64,000 nucleotides of DNA from Phycisphaerales bacterium (GCA_020846975.1 JADLCX010000054.1:1-64000), one strand, 5' to 3'. Shown: positions 10,301 through 18,093, counted from the first letter of the stretch. The notes: a model not told the origin generated them from the sequence alone. Numbers and translations are program-made.

Positions 10301-11119
10301 CAGGGCGACGTAGACATTCCCGTTGGCGGGGTCCGCGGTCACGGCCGCGTCGGTTCCGGGTCCGACGGAAGTACGCCAGAGTTGGGCGCCGTTCGCGCCG
10401 TCGTAGCAAGTCACGAATCCGCAGCGGCTGGCAACGTATATGCGGGTGAGCGGCCCATCCTGGAACACCGCGTAGCCGGGGTAGCACGAGCAACTCCCCG
10501 CGGCGCGCGCGATGCGGGAGAGGGCCGACCCGCTGTCGGAGAAACTCATGACCGAGTCGCACCAGTTGCTCGTAATGACGCGCCCGTCGGGGAGAACCTT
10601 CGGAGGCCACGCACCCGCATCGACATCGCTGGAACCGGCGTTCGACCAGAAACTCGTCGGGCCCGTGACCGAGCCGAACGCCATCAGCGTCGCCGAGACG
10701 GCGTCGTTGGTGACATAGATCGTGGTTCCGGCCGCGCTGAAGGCGGCGGTGTTGGCGCCGATGCTCTCACCCCCGCTCGGATTTCCGGACCAAAGCACCT
10801 CTCCAGTGCGGCGGTTCATGCCCTGCACACCTTTGGGCCAGTGGTACCCGCCGACGATCAGGTCGGACCCGCCCGGGCCGGCTCCGTCGAAATAGACCAA
10901 CTGCCCGCTTGAAAAAGCTCCATTGTTCGGGCTGCCCGGCGAGGGCGCCTGCCAGGAAATCGCGGCAAACAGCCCCGGACCCTGCCGCGACGCGGGAATC
11001 GCGAAGTCGGCGCGGCCGGTGTTGGCGGCATCTCGCTGTCGCATCGGCCACGACGACTGCGAACGTGCGGCCTGGCTCACAAGCATCAGGGTTGAAAGGC
11101 CGATCAGTGTGCGGTACAT
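7400..11119 (-). CDS. Secreted PQQ-propeller / zincin metallopeptidase / GC-type dockerin protein
   Basis: A 1239-residue exported multidomain protein. ATG at 11119 is preceded by GGAGCGAG and followed by a signal peptide (MYRTLIGLSTLMLVSQAARS). Residues of roughly 30-420 form a PQQ-like beta-propeller (repeated blades such as GNVYVALGGDDIWVAGLD). A fibronectin-III-like stretch with DHYAVYRQTEPF follows, then a CARDB-like domain with VTYTAAVRNRGTNPW. A zinc peptidase motif HEMGHQLGLID begins at His813, giving HExxHxxGxxD with Asp823 as likely third ligand. Near the end, a carbohydrate-binding-like jelly-roll region precedes two SVQDIFDFL/DYL dockerin repeats and a terminal Gly-Cys-Gly. The propeller-protease-dockerin fusion suggests a surface-displayed protease; its substrate is unknown. 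It is convergent with glmS. Confidence 0.87.
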   Translation of the reverse strand: MYRTLIGLSTLMLVSQAARSQSSWPMRQRDAANTGRADFAIPASRQGPGLFAAISWQAPSPGSPNNGAFSSGQLVYFDGAGPGGSDLIVGGYHWPKGVQGMNRRTGEVLWSGNPSGGESIGANTAAFSAAGTTIYVTNDAVSATLMAFGSVTGPTSFWSNAGSSDVDAGAWPPKVLPDGRVITSNWCDSVMSFSDSGSALSRIARAAGSCSCYPGYAVFQDGPLTRIYVASRCGFVTCYDGANGAQLWRTSVGPGTDAAVTADPANGNVYVALGGDDIWVAGLDKLGQPLWSGGPSTLVYDWTSGVNNPQRAQSAGALSHDGGTYYFQTVSQQGDGLLYAISTSTGQIKWAYPTLSRGWEMQASSPIVTPNGVVIVGNNQGRRYFAIRDDPSEGTLLATFDNSPGGPQDGIASASATLSADGFLYLPVRTQWTYPYAGGPTPTGSVSNVFTGYDVRENPVILLPHPTSLRGFAGNARVQLSWQPVNVDPQVFDHYAVYRQTEPFTSVAGLTPITTLAGMATSGFADTTAQNGVSYHYAVTTVALGGGERAQVASVGPRTPRDETDLQVVNIRRTPEFPRYDPEYTFTSVTEPGGFGPYYFSAATGLNGGQTAATQRWPNIGQQVTYTAAVRNRGTNPWASGVSGRWLVDGVQISTPASGGVLLPGQTVTFSLDQTWDGQSHDIRFEFTGSDGRPANNALTVNSKSVAFLSYVDATYAEDFREQTPGYPSPVTDDMIDWLNNHMARFNQMFAAAGTPKRVHFGVLEMIDDLAPDPNVPTINYAVFPFRYRWTEGSIRLSGYYRAADDIDYGLLHEMGHQLGLIDMYQMDLSPEANEVSVSGYTAPECLMRTSSPFLSAVSAGAMTRWLDKAHGYYGQYLYSLPESIRMRFLSTTGSPVQGATVRVYQMLDRPGQGVRITSQVKFSGVTDAQGQWTLPNVFIDPALVPATFAGDTLTDNPFGYVAVVGNNGLLLFEVVHNGFTDYCWLNIFECNVAFWAGQTGVQTHTRTLALGGPVQYWPQADMAELNAAQWSAWALSATASTSDDIARRVVGAGSVRFDTTGGFDTYARYPAGLARWNLSGAESLRFRAFVQNTNDGAFQEHSPWLRLRTAGGLIDIRPTLNPLNDAIGQWVAYSIPLAGDADWTRTDSGTPSLGEVNSLEIHADTWGGGFTVWYDGVGFYPSPCLADFNESGGVSVQDIFDFLNAYFTEDSRADVNASGTVSVQDIFDYLDAYFVGCG

Positions 11120-11307
11120 GAATCTCGCTCCAGATGGTCTGTTCAGCATACATCGGAGCGCCCGCCGCGGCAATCCCCGACATCCGCAGGCCGAACACCG
11201 TGTTGGCGGAGCGCACGATGTGAGAAGCCCAAAGCCCCGGCGGAGCCCGTCGGTTTGCAGCAACATCCCGGCGCATCTCGCGGGACAGGCGACCGAGGCG
11301 CCGACCT

Positions 11308-11919
11308 TCACCCACGCTCTTGATCGTCCCGCAGCCTCTGCTTGCTTGCCAAGACTACATCCGTCCAGTCACACTGCACACTCGCCGTGTGCTGCACATC
11401 GTCGTTGCCGGCGAAGCCGCGACCCCTGGGCGCGAGGCACCCGCACGGATCCGGCGGCGTCGTGTTCGATCCGCCCCGAGCGCGGCCCTCGTCACAGCAG
11501 CTTTCGCAGTGCGGCACACCGATCCCGTGATCGTCGATAAGCCGGCCACAGCCATTGATCGCGGAGAACTCGACGCCCTCGATGTCGAGCTTGAGAATCT
11601 CGACACGATCAGTGTTCCGTTCGCGAGCGTAGTCCTCGATTCGGACGACCCGCACCGGCACCTTCGTTTCACGCGAAGGGTCGTCCGGGTGTCGCGGCAA
11701 CAGCGAGTTGGCCTGCTCGAACGTCGCGAGGTGGAAGTCCAGCGTGCCGACCGTCTCGCCCACCGCGACGTTGAACGGCCTGATGCGATGGTTGGAGCCC
11801 CCGCTGGCCGTTTGCGCGGCGAATGTCGCCGAGGCGGGCTCGCAGGCGTGACTCGTCGCGGCAGGAAAGGCCGCCGAAATACCACGCGCAACACGACCGC
11901 GACGGATTCCGCTTCTCAC
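11308..11919 (-). pseudogene. Decayed FkbM-type methyltransferase
   Basis: The central part of this frame (about 11518-11850) matches the core of FkbM-family SAM-dependent methyltransferases: HACEPASATFAAQ, FNVAVGE, then VVRIEDYARE and ILKLDIEGVEFSAINGC, the last being the family's L-K-I-D-x-E-G-x-E signature. The usual N-terminal SAM-binding D-V-G-A-N-x-G motif is absent upstream in any frame I could read, and after DDHGIG the frame continues into unrelated low-complexity sequence rather than the expected C-terminal strand. It therefore looks like a remnant truncated at both ends. Such enzymes usually methylate glycans or secondary metabolites. It lies between a DCC-family gene and the dockerin protease gene on the same strand. 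Confidence 0.6.
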
Positions 11920-11931
11920 GATCTTCCGGGC

Positions 11932-12354
11932 TCACTCATCAAGAAACCGCGACCGCAGTTCCGGTGTCGGGACCATGCACGTCCCCGCCTTGCCGAACAA
12001 ACGATACCGGTTCCGCGCGACGCGGTCGTAAAGCCAGTCCCGCACGCTTCGCGGCAACACCCGCCCAACCCGCGCCAGCGACCACGGAAACCCGAGCCGA
12101 CGCGCAATCGCGATCGCCGAATCCGAGCGCGTGTGCACACCGTCCGCATCGATGACGATGATGCTGTCGGGCTGCGGCGATGCGGTCGGCACGCCCGCCG
12201 CCTCGAGCGCACGCCGCGCGGCCCCCGACTGCATCGGCGCAAACCTGAAGACCGCCGATCGGTCCCTCTTGACGATCCACCGCACGCACCCGTTGCACAG
12301 GTTGCACACACCGTCGAAGAGAACCAGGGATTGGCCGGCGGAGTTGGGGTCCAT
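11932..12354 (-). CDS. DCC-family thiol-disulfide oxidoreductase (DUF393)
   Basis: A 140-residue protein of the DUF393/DCC family. The defining motif is near the N-terminus: Asp14, then Cys17 and Cys20 in LVLFDGVCNLCNGCVRW. Later conserved parts, RFAPMQSGAAR and SDAIAIARRLG, also fit, and the length matches the family. Members are thought to have a thioredoxin-like fold and redox activity, but their substrates are not established. ATG at 12354 is chosen because the DxxCxxC motif then lies at the normal distance from the N-terminus; in-frame ATGs further upstream would add unconserved residues. Upstream sequence to 12635 holds no recognisable gene. Confidence 0.85.
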   Translation of the reverse strand: MDPNSAGQSLVLFDGVCNLCNGCVRWIVKRDRSAVFRFAPMQSGAARRALEAAGVPTASPQPDSIIVIDADGVHTRSDSAIAIARRLGFPWSLARVGRVLPRSVRDWLYDRVARNRYRLFGKAGTCMVPTPELRSRFLDE

Positions 12355-12635
12355 GTCCGGTGGTTGCGGAGTCGTGCCCGCGAGAGAGGTCGAGTGAGCC
12401 GGGTACCATCGGCCCATCCCGTAGCCTATCGCCACCGATCAGGCCCGAGCGGACCTCAACACGATCCATGGACTCCTCGCGGGCATCGACTGATCTACGA
12501 GGATCGATCGGGCGGCAAGGAGCAGACCCTTCGCCGGGAACCTCCTGGCCGCGCGACACTGCCTCTCTCGATCATCGCACCGGGCCTGCTCCGACGGGCC
12601 CCGAACCTCTTCCCGCGGCTCGCACTCGCCAAAGC

Positions 12636-12675
12636 CACAACCGCGCCGGGGGGCAGAACTCCCGGCGCGGTTGTG
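12636..12675 (-). terminator. Terminator after the histone-like gene
   Basis: A perfect 15-bp stem (CACAACCGCGCCGGG at 12636-12650 and its complement at 12661-12675) with a 10-base loop lies 30 bp past the stop of the minus-strand gene ending at 12706. A short T-run follows on the minus strand. Confidence 0.8.
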
Positions 12676-12705
12676 CCTTGTTCACATGTTCCGAACCTGG
12701 CCCGC

Positions 12706-13134
12706 TCAGGCCGCCTTGCGGCGGTTGAACGTCTTGCGGCCGAAGTTGTGGTTGGTGTAGCCGTAGCTGCTCCACGAGGGGAACTTGTAGCCGCGGCGCT
12801 TGGCGCCGGACTTGGCCTTGCGGCCGGCGGTCGTCTTGCGGTTCCACGACGAGGCCGTGCCCGAGCGCTTCGCCGACCAGCCCTTGCGGGCCGTCGTGCG
12901 CTTGAACGACTTCCGCGCCGAGGAGCGCTTCATGCCGGCTCGCTTCATCCCGTAGCGCTTCATCGTGCGACGCTTGGCCCGCTTGGCGGTGTGGCGACGC
13001 TTCATCATCGTGGAGCGCTTCATCGTCGAGCGCTTCGCCGTCCGACGCTTGTTCATCGTCCGACGCTTGCTGGTCGTCCGGCGCTTGCTCGTCGTGCGCA
13101 TCTTCCGGCGACGGCTGCTCATGCGGTTCATCAT
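12706..13134 (-). CDS. Lys/Arg-rich histone-like repetitive protein
   Basis: A 142-residue, extremely basic protein. The first half is made of short irregular repeats of the KRRTTS/KRRTMN/KRSTMK type; the second half (KSFKRTTARKGW, KAKSGAKRRGYKF) ends in an aromatic, Gly/Asn-containing tail with SSYGYTNHNFGRK. Acidic residues are almost absent. Composition resembles histone H1-like C-terminal-tail proteins, so DNA or RNA binding and nucleoid compaction are the likely role, but this is inference from composition and no defined domain is seen. ATG at 13134 has AAGGAA upstream at normal spacing; further ATGs at 13131 and 13122 are possible. It has its own strong terminator and is divergent from the DAHP synthase gene. 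Confidence 0.75.
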   Translation of the reverse strand: MMNRMSSRRRKMRTTSKRRTTSKRRTMNKRRTAKRSTMKRSTMMKRRHTAKRAKRRTMKRYGMKRAGMKRSSARKSFKRTTARKGWSAKRSGTASSWNRKTTAGRKAKSGAKRRGYKFPSWSSYGYTNHNFGRKTFNRRKAA

Positions 13135-13483
13135 CTTGCTGTTCCTTGAGTTTGAGTCCGCGGGATCGTGTTCTCGACGGCCGGAAACGCCCGGCCTTTC
13201 ACGTGAGTTCGGCTGGCCGTCATCCCGCTGTCGGCGGCTCACCCGAGGAACGTTCGCCCGGCGGGACACACGCCCGCCGAACGTTTGTGACTCGGCCCAT
13301 CGGCCGGGTTGGCCCGTCGATGAAGGCAAATCCCGAATTCCGACGAAGTTCTTCAGACATTTTTCGCGCGAGCGCACAACCTGCGCAGGCCGCAGAGTCC
13401 GACCGCGCCCGCTTCCCATGCCGCGGTCATCGTTTGTTCGGACATCGGTGCCCCGCGCAGCGGACCGATACGATCCGCAGACC
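13135..13483. promoter_or_regulatory. Divergent intergenic region
   Basis: This 349-bp gap lies between the histone-like gene (minus) and DAHP synthase (plus). I see no gene or strong hairpin. TACGAT at 13469-13474 could be a -10 element; if so, transcription would start about two bases before the GTG at 13484, which has no ribosome binding site. No good -35 box accompanies it, so this is weak. Confidence 0.3.
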
Positions 13484-15016
13484 GTGAGCTCCCCCAACCC
13501 ACCCATCCATCAACCCGCCCGCGCCCACCCCGCGCCCGCGCGCACACCGACCCTCCACGCCGCGTCGGCGCGCACGACCTGGACCGTCGATTCCTGGAAA
13601 GCCCGCCTCCACGCCCAGCAGGTCGTCTACCCCGACCGCGCCGCCGTCGATCTCGCGGTCGCGCTCCTCAGCGCGATGCCCCCGCTCGTCACCTCGTGGG
13701 AGATCGCCCGCCTGAAGAGCGAGATCGCCGAAGCCCAGGAAGGCAAGCGCTTCTTCCTCCAGGGCGGCGACTGCGCCGAGCAGATGTCCGACTGCCGCGC
13801 CGACGCCATCACCTCCAAACTCAAGATCCTTCTGCAGATGTCGCTCGTGCTCGTGCACGGCTCCAAGCGACCGGTCATCCGCGTCGGACGCTTCGCGGGC
13901 CAGTACGCCAAGCCGCGCTCCAGCCCCACCGAGACCCGCACGATCAACGGCTCGCCCGTCACGCTCCCCAGCTACTACGGCGACCTCGTCAACGGCGCGG
14001 CCTTCACCCCCGAAGCCCGCCAGCCCGACCCCATGCGCATGGTCGAGGGCTACAAGCACGCCGCCCTCACCCTCAACTTCATCCGATCCCTCCTCGACGG
14101 GGGCTTCGCCGACCTGCACCACCCCGAGTACTGGGACCTCGGATTCATGCGCCACGCCGCGCTCCCCGAGCACATCCGCGCCGAGTACGAGCGGATGACC
14201 CACCGCCTCGCCGACGGGCTCCGATTCATGGAGGCCATCGGCGAGCGCACCGTGGATCAACTCACCCGCGTCGAGTTCTTCACCAGCCACGAAGGCCTCA
14301 ACCTTCTCTACGAGAGCTCGCAGACCCGCACCGTGCCACGCCGCGACGGGCACTTCAACCTCGGCACGCACCTCCCGTGGATCGGCGAGCGCACCCGCGC
14401 CCTCGACGGCGCCCACGTCGAGTACTTCCGCGGCATCCAGAACCCCGTCGGCATCAAGATCGGCCCCAACGTCACGCCCTACGAACTCGCCGCACTCGTC
14501 GAACGCCTCAACCCCGACAACGAGCCCGGCAAGATCGTCCTCATCGCCCGCATGGGTGTCGCCGCCGTTCACCAGAAACTCCCCGCCCTCATCGACCGCA
14601 TGAAGCAGGGGTATGCCGGCTCTCCGACCGGGTACGGCGGCTCTCCGAACCGCCAGCCCGAACACGCCGGCCCGCACAAGGTCCTCTGGGTCTGCGACCC
14701 CATGCACGGCAACACACGCACGACATCCGCCGAGATCAAAACCCGCGCGTTCGACGATGTGCTCGCCGAACTCGACGCCCAGTGGTCGATCCACCAGAAC
14801 CTCGGCTCGCGGCTCGGCGGCCTGCACATCGAGCTCACCGGCGATGATGTCACCGAGTGCACCGGCGGCGCGGCCGGTCTCAAGGATGACGACCTTACCC
14901 GCCGCTACGAGTCGCCCTGCGACCCGCGCCTCAACTACGAGCAGTCCCTCGAACTCGCGTTCCTGCTCGCACACAGGATGGGTGGCGGCGCGCGGCTCGA
15001 CCGTGCATGTTCCTAA
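13484..15016 (+). CDS. Class II 3-deoxy-7-phosphoheptulonate (DAHP) synthase
   Basis: Condenses phosphoenolpyruvate with erythrose-4-phosphate, the first step of the shikimate pathway. Plant/actinobacterial-type (class II) motifs are clear: WTVDSWKARLHAQQVVYPD, FFLQGGDCAEQM with the metal-binding Cys, KRPVIRVGRFAGQYAKPRS, SYYGDLVNG, FTSHEGLNLLYE, and CDPMHGNT with the conserved His. GTG at 13484 is in frame and gives 510 residues; the next in-frame ATG (13679) would remove conserved N-terminal sequence. The N-terminal 25 or so residues are Pro/Ala-rich and unconserved. Between IDRMKQGYA and HKVLWVCDPMHG there is an extra segment of about 20 residues carrying GSPTGYGGSPN, not usual for the family. 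No other shikimate gene is adjacent. Confidence 0.93.
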   Translation: MSSPNPPIHQPARAHPAPARTPTLHAASARTTWTVDSWKARLHAQQVVYPDRAAVDLAVALLSAMPPLVTSWEIARLKSEIAEAQEGKRFFLQGGDCAEQMSDCRADAITSKLKILLQMSLVLVHGSKRPVIRVGRFAGQYAKPRSSPTETRTINGSPVTLPSYYGDLVNGAAFTPEARQPDPMRMVEGYKHAALTLNFIRSLLDGGFADLHHPEYWDLGFMRHAALPEHIRAEYERMTHRLADGLRFMEAIGERTVDQLTRVEFFTSHEGLNLLYESSQTRTVPRRDGHFNLGTHLPWIGERTRALDGAHVEYFRGIQNPVGIKIGPNVTPYELAALVERLNPDNEPGKIVLIARMGVAAVHQKLPALIDRMKQGYAGSPTGYGGSPNRQPEHAGPHKVLWVCDPMHGNTRTTSAEIKTRAFDDVLAELDAQWSIHQNLGSRLGGLHIELTGDDVTECTGGAAGLKDDDLTRRYESPCDPRLNYEQSLELAFLLAHRMGGGARLDRACS

Positions 15017-15045
15017 CGCCAACTTGCTGGAGTGAAGCCCTTCTC

Positions 15046-15074
15046 TTGACAGCCGCACCTGGCGGCTGTAGGGT
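15046..15074 (+). promoter_or_regulatory. Sigma-70-type promoter with internal inverted repeat
   Basis: TTGACA (15046-15051), a 17-bp spacer and TAGGGT (15069-15074) match the housekeeping consensus well. The expected transcription start falls at about 15081, exactly the GTG start codon, so the transcript may be leaderless. The spacer contains CAGCCGC...GCGGCTG, a 7-bp inverted repeat that could bind a regulator. Confidence 0.6.
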
Positions 15075-15080
15075 GAGCGA

Positions 15081-15692
15081 GTGAAAACCACCAAGCTCGT
15101 CATTACCGAAGTGCTTCTGCTGCTTCTGACCGTGTCTACGTCATCGGCTTCCGGTCAGACACGCGGCGATTCAGGTTGGGACCTTGCCGACCCCATCAAC
15201 AAGGCGGAGACGCGCCAGTTCGCAGTCCGTCTTTGGGCTGTCCATGACGGCATGACAAGACAGAGCGCTTTCTCCGGGTTTGCCTTTACGAACGCGCCCC
15301 CCTCAAACCTGATCACACTTTTCACTCAAGCCGAAGAGCTGTTTAACACACTGTACTCTCACCGCTTGCATCACGATCCGTTTTCAGAGACATATTATGA
15401 TATCTGGGACTTGGTACGTGACGACGCTTGCATCAGAGAACAGTTCCGCTCCTACACTACTACAGGCAACCTAACCGTATCATCAGTTTGCGATTCAGTC
15501 GCTGCGACAAAACACGCACTTGCTGTTGCTGATGGACTAACATCGAGCAGCGAGTTTGTCGTTGCCTACGCTCATGTTGAATCTTCGGGCGATCTTGCAT
15601 CTACCGAACTTCAGACCCACCTCCACCGCCGCCCGCGCCCAGCCCAACCCTACCTCCCGCCGGACCGTTCAAGTCCTTCATCGAGTGCTTAG
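15081..15692 (+). CDS. Secreted hypothetical protein, probably truncated by frameshift
   Basis: A 203-residue frame starting at GTG 15081 with a signal peptide (MKTTKLVITEVLLLLLTVST, ending near SSASGQ). The body (WDLADPINKAETRQFAVRLW, LYSHRLHHDPFSETYYDIWD) is not recognised. Codon usage is AT-richer than in the flanking genes, suggesting transfer. From about residue 177 the frame becomes HRRPRPAQPY, unlike the preceding sequence, whereas the +2 frame there reads DPPPPPPAPSPTLPPAG and continues sensibly. This points to a frameshift near 15610 joining it to the coding sequence downstream. It follows a good promoter and lacks a separate ribosome binding site. Confidence 0.6.
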   Translation: MKTTKLVITEVLLLLLTVSTSSASGQTRGDSGWDLADPINKAETRQFAVRLWAVHDGMTRQSAFSGFAFTNAPPSNLITLFTQAEELFNTLYSHRLHHDPFSETYYDIWDLVRDDACIREQFRSYTTTGNLTVSSVCDSVAATKHALAVADGLTSSSEFVVAYAHVESSGDLASTELQTHLHRRPRPAQPYLPPDRSSPSSSA

Positions 15693-15769
15693 CTATACAA
15701 TCACTGCTTCCTTGCATGTCTCAGCGAGATATGTATTGACCAAACGACACATCTCAACCAAACCCATGA

Positions 15770-16411
15770 CCTCTAACACTGCCTGACTTTGATTGCGATG
15801 ACTACGTCAGGGCAACACTCCGCTGGCTCTCTATCCGCATTAGTCGCGATTATAATTTATCATTAGTCTACTCGTACCTCGGCGCCAGCTGGGAATGCTA
15901 CGTTTGCGATGCTAGGGCAAACCGCACTTGGAAGCTGCACTCACATGCACTCGCGGTCATTGGTCGCGTGAATGAGCAAGGAAAGCAGGAACTTTATGTC
16001 ATTGATGGCCAAACTGGGCAGGTCTTAGGCTCTTTCGACTACGAGCTGTATATCAACAATATCGACGAGCTTATCAAGCAGATCATTAATCAACTTACCG
16101 GTTACACGACGTGCTCTGGGCCATCAGATCCACGACGAATCCACCCCCCCAGAAAACTCCCTCCTGATTGGACGACGATACCAGATGTAATGAACCCGAA
16201 GGAGAACATCGAAAACCCACCGTGGTGGCAAGATTGTACATTGCCGGACTCAGACCCACGAAAGAACACAAACAGCGACATGTGCACTCGTTTTCGCCGA
16301 AAACTGGAAGAGTGCTGTTCACAGGTTGGACAACAACCGTGTGGGACTGGACCTCTTAGCAAACCGGCAGTTTGTGGCGAACCGTTCGACGACTACAAGC
16401 GGTATCAGTAG
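15770..16411 (+). pseudogene. Orphan C-terminal fragment with Cys/His/Asp triad-like motifs
   Basis: An open stretch in a different frame from the preceding gene. It reads as real protein from its first codon (DFDCDDYVRATLRWLSIRI), but no start codon is available before GTG 15968, by which point conserved-looking sequence has been lost. It shows CDDY, then HSHALAVIGRV, then LYVIDGQTG, the order and spacing of the Cys, His and Asp of papain-fold transglutaminase-like cysteine proteinases; this assignment is inference. The C-terminal half is Cys- and Pro-rich (CTRFRRKLEECCSQVG). Together with 15081-15692 it probably represents one secreted protein gene broken by two or more frame disruptions between about 15610 and 15770. 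It is AT-richer than the neighbourhood. Confidence 0.5.
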
Positions 16412-16424
16412 CGAAGTCCAATCC

Positions 16425-17609
16425 ATGCTCGTGATCGCGCAACTTTGTCTGGCGTTGACGATAGTCGCTGCCTCTGAGAACGGCGATCCGCCGAATGCAT
16501 CAATTGGTTTACCCGCTTCGCTGCGGACGAGCATGACGTCCAGAGGAATTCAGGTCGACGCAACCGCTGTTCCTGTTTGCTGCGAGCCAGAACGATTGGC
16601 ATTCTTTGAACGAGCAGTCGCCGTCGTCGAAGCCTTGAACATTCATTGCGACATCACGCGTCAAGCATACTCGGTTCGACATGTAGTCGGCCGTGTCGAA
16701 CCGAGCAAGCCAGTCGCTCAGCCCGTCCCATTACTGCTGCTTCCATACGCAAGCCTGCTGCGAGAGCGGCCGAGTTGTCGTCAGGATGCTGTTTCTGCGT
16801 CAGCCGATGGCAACTTAGAACAGCGCCGGAGTGCATACGGCAAGTACTTCAGTAGGCAATCGGTCGGACCAAGCGAACTATCTCCACTCTGTCCGATGCC
16901 AGCCTTTCCCGTGGATGCGGTCGTGCCCGATGGGCGGCTTGCTGATTTTGGAAGGTTGGTTGCCCCGGTGACCGTTCTCAACACGTATACGGTCGCGTCC
17001 CGTTCAGCATGGGAATCGCCGCTGATCGGCCGCGCGAGAGTGTCATCTGTAAGCGGCTCAGTCTGGGAACTGTCGATTTCGGATGCGCGTGCTGTTGACT
17101 CTCGGCCCGCAGAGCGAATCCTCTACACTGGATTTGTGTTCCCAATTCTCGACGCGCATGGGATGGCGCGATCGCCTGACACAGACCCGCGATTCGCAGA
17201 GCGCCGTGGAACAACCGAGAACTTGGTACGTTGCAGCGGCGTGACCACCCTGTTGGAGAGCCAGCTACCGCTTGTCGTGCCCTGCCCGCCCGCCGCCGAT
17301 GCAATTCGCGGTGTGTTTGAACATGGCGTGCCCGCGTCTCAGGAACGTATCTGCATTCCGGAGTCTCTGCTGCTTGCCCATGATGGGTTTCTTTTCGTCA
17401 CTCGCGACTCGACTTGGCGTCCGCTACAAGAGGATGTGAACCTGTCCGCAGACGCTCCCGACCTGGCACGCCTAGAGCTTGTAGCGGTGAGCACGGCAGT
17501 CTCGGATCGCGGTCTGGTTCGTCTGCTGGTCATGCTCTCCGGGAAGCGGCCATCGCAGGCGGACATTGATGCTGGTTTGCGTGCCATCAAATCGCTGCGC
17601 GCGAGATAG
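16425..17609 (+). CDS. Secreted hypothetical protein
   Basis: A 394-residue protein starting at ATG 16425, 14 bp after the preceding fragment ends, so probably cotranscribed. The N-terminus MLVIAQLCLALTIVAASE is a short signal peptide. A domain around residues 25-70 resembles a secretin-like short-domain pattern (IQVDATAVPVCCEPERLAFFERAVAVVEAL), but this is too weak to name. Later sequence contains paired cysteines and repeated VLNTYTVAS / ELSISDARAV strands suggesting beta structure. No homologous family is recognised. The gene shares the atypical, AT-richer composition of the two preceding features and may belong to the same transferred segment. Confidence 0.6.
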   Translation: MLVIAQLCLALTIVAASENGDPPNASIGLPASLRTSMTSRGIQVDATAVPVCCEPERLAFFERAVAVVEALNIHCDITRQAYSVRHVVGRVEPSKPVAQPVPLLLLPYASLLRERPSCRQDAVSASADGNLEQRRSAYGKYFSRQSVGPSELSPLCPMPAFPVDAVVPDGRLADFGRLVAPVTVLNTYTVASRSAWESPLIGRARVSSVSGSVWELSISDARAVDSRPAERILYTGFVFPILDAHGMARSPDTDPRFAERRGTTENLVRCSGVTTLLESQLPLVVPCPPAADAIRGVFEHGVPASQERICIPESLLLAHDGFLFVTRDSTWRPLQEDVNLSADAPDLARLELVAVSTAVSDRGLVRLLVMLSGKRPSQADIDAGLRAIKSLRAR

Positions 17610-17738
17610 CAAGGTCGGTCCACGCTCGCAGTGAGACCCAAACACATACCGCTCGACTCGGCCGCCGCTAAGCCGCGCAGGCCCGCTCAAGTCAGATCGG
17701 TTCTCGGTCGATCCTCCGGTGTGATCCGGAGACCGTCC

Positions 17739-18089
17739 ATGCCCCGTTCAGCAATCCGCCCGGCCATTCGCGCGCAACACGCTCCCCGCGGCGAACTCGC
17801 ACCCCTGCGCTTCGAGCGCCGCCGCGAGGACCGCGAAGCGGCCGAGGGCTCGCTCGCCGCGAGCTACTCCGGCGATGGCCGCGTCGGCATCACGCGGCTG
17901 GAGTTGGTGGACCGCTCCCCCTCCGGCCTCGGTGTGCGCACCCGCGTGCGGATCGAGCCGGGCATGATCGTCACCATCTGTCCGAAGGGCTCGACGATCC
18001 CCTGGATGGCCGGATGCGCGGTGCGCTGCGAGCGCGACGGCGAGGCCTGGCGCGTGGGCATCGCCTTCGATACCCGCCGCGCGGCCTGA
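17739..18089 (+). CDS. PilZ-domain protein
   Basis: A 116-residue single-domain protein. The PilZ cyclic-di-GMP-binding signature is present: an Arg cluster (RFERRREDREAAEG, fitting RxxxR) followed by DRSPSGLGVRT, fitting D/N-x-S-x-x-G, and a terminal strand WRVGIAFD. The protein should sense cyclic di-GMP in the cytoplasm and act on an unknown partner. ATG at 17739 has GGAGA eight bases upstream. It is convergent with ilvE, with only four bases between the two stop codons. A degenerate HD-GYP protein at 26928-28256 is the only other candidate cyclic-di-GMP gene in the window. Confidence 0.75.
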   Translation: MPRSAIRPAIRAQHAPRGELAPLRFERRREDREAAEGSLAASYSGDGRVGITRLELVDRSPSGLGVRTRVRIEPGMIVTICPKGSTIPWMAGCAVRCERDGEAWRVGIAFDTRRAA

Positions 18090-18093
18090 ACGA

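Noticed and set aside
15081..17609. Prophage or insertion sequence
   Set aside because: The composition is atypical, but no integrase, transposase, terminal inverted repeats or phage structural gene was seen.
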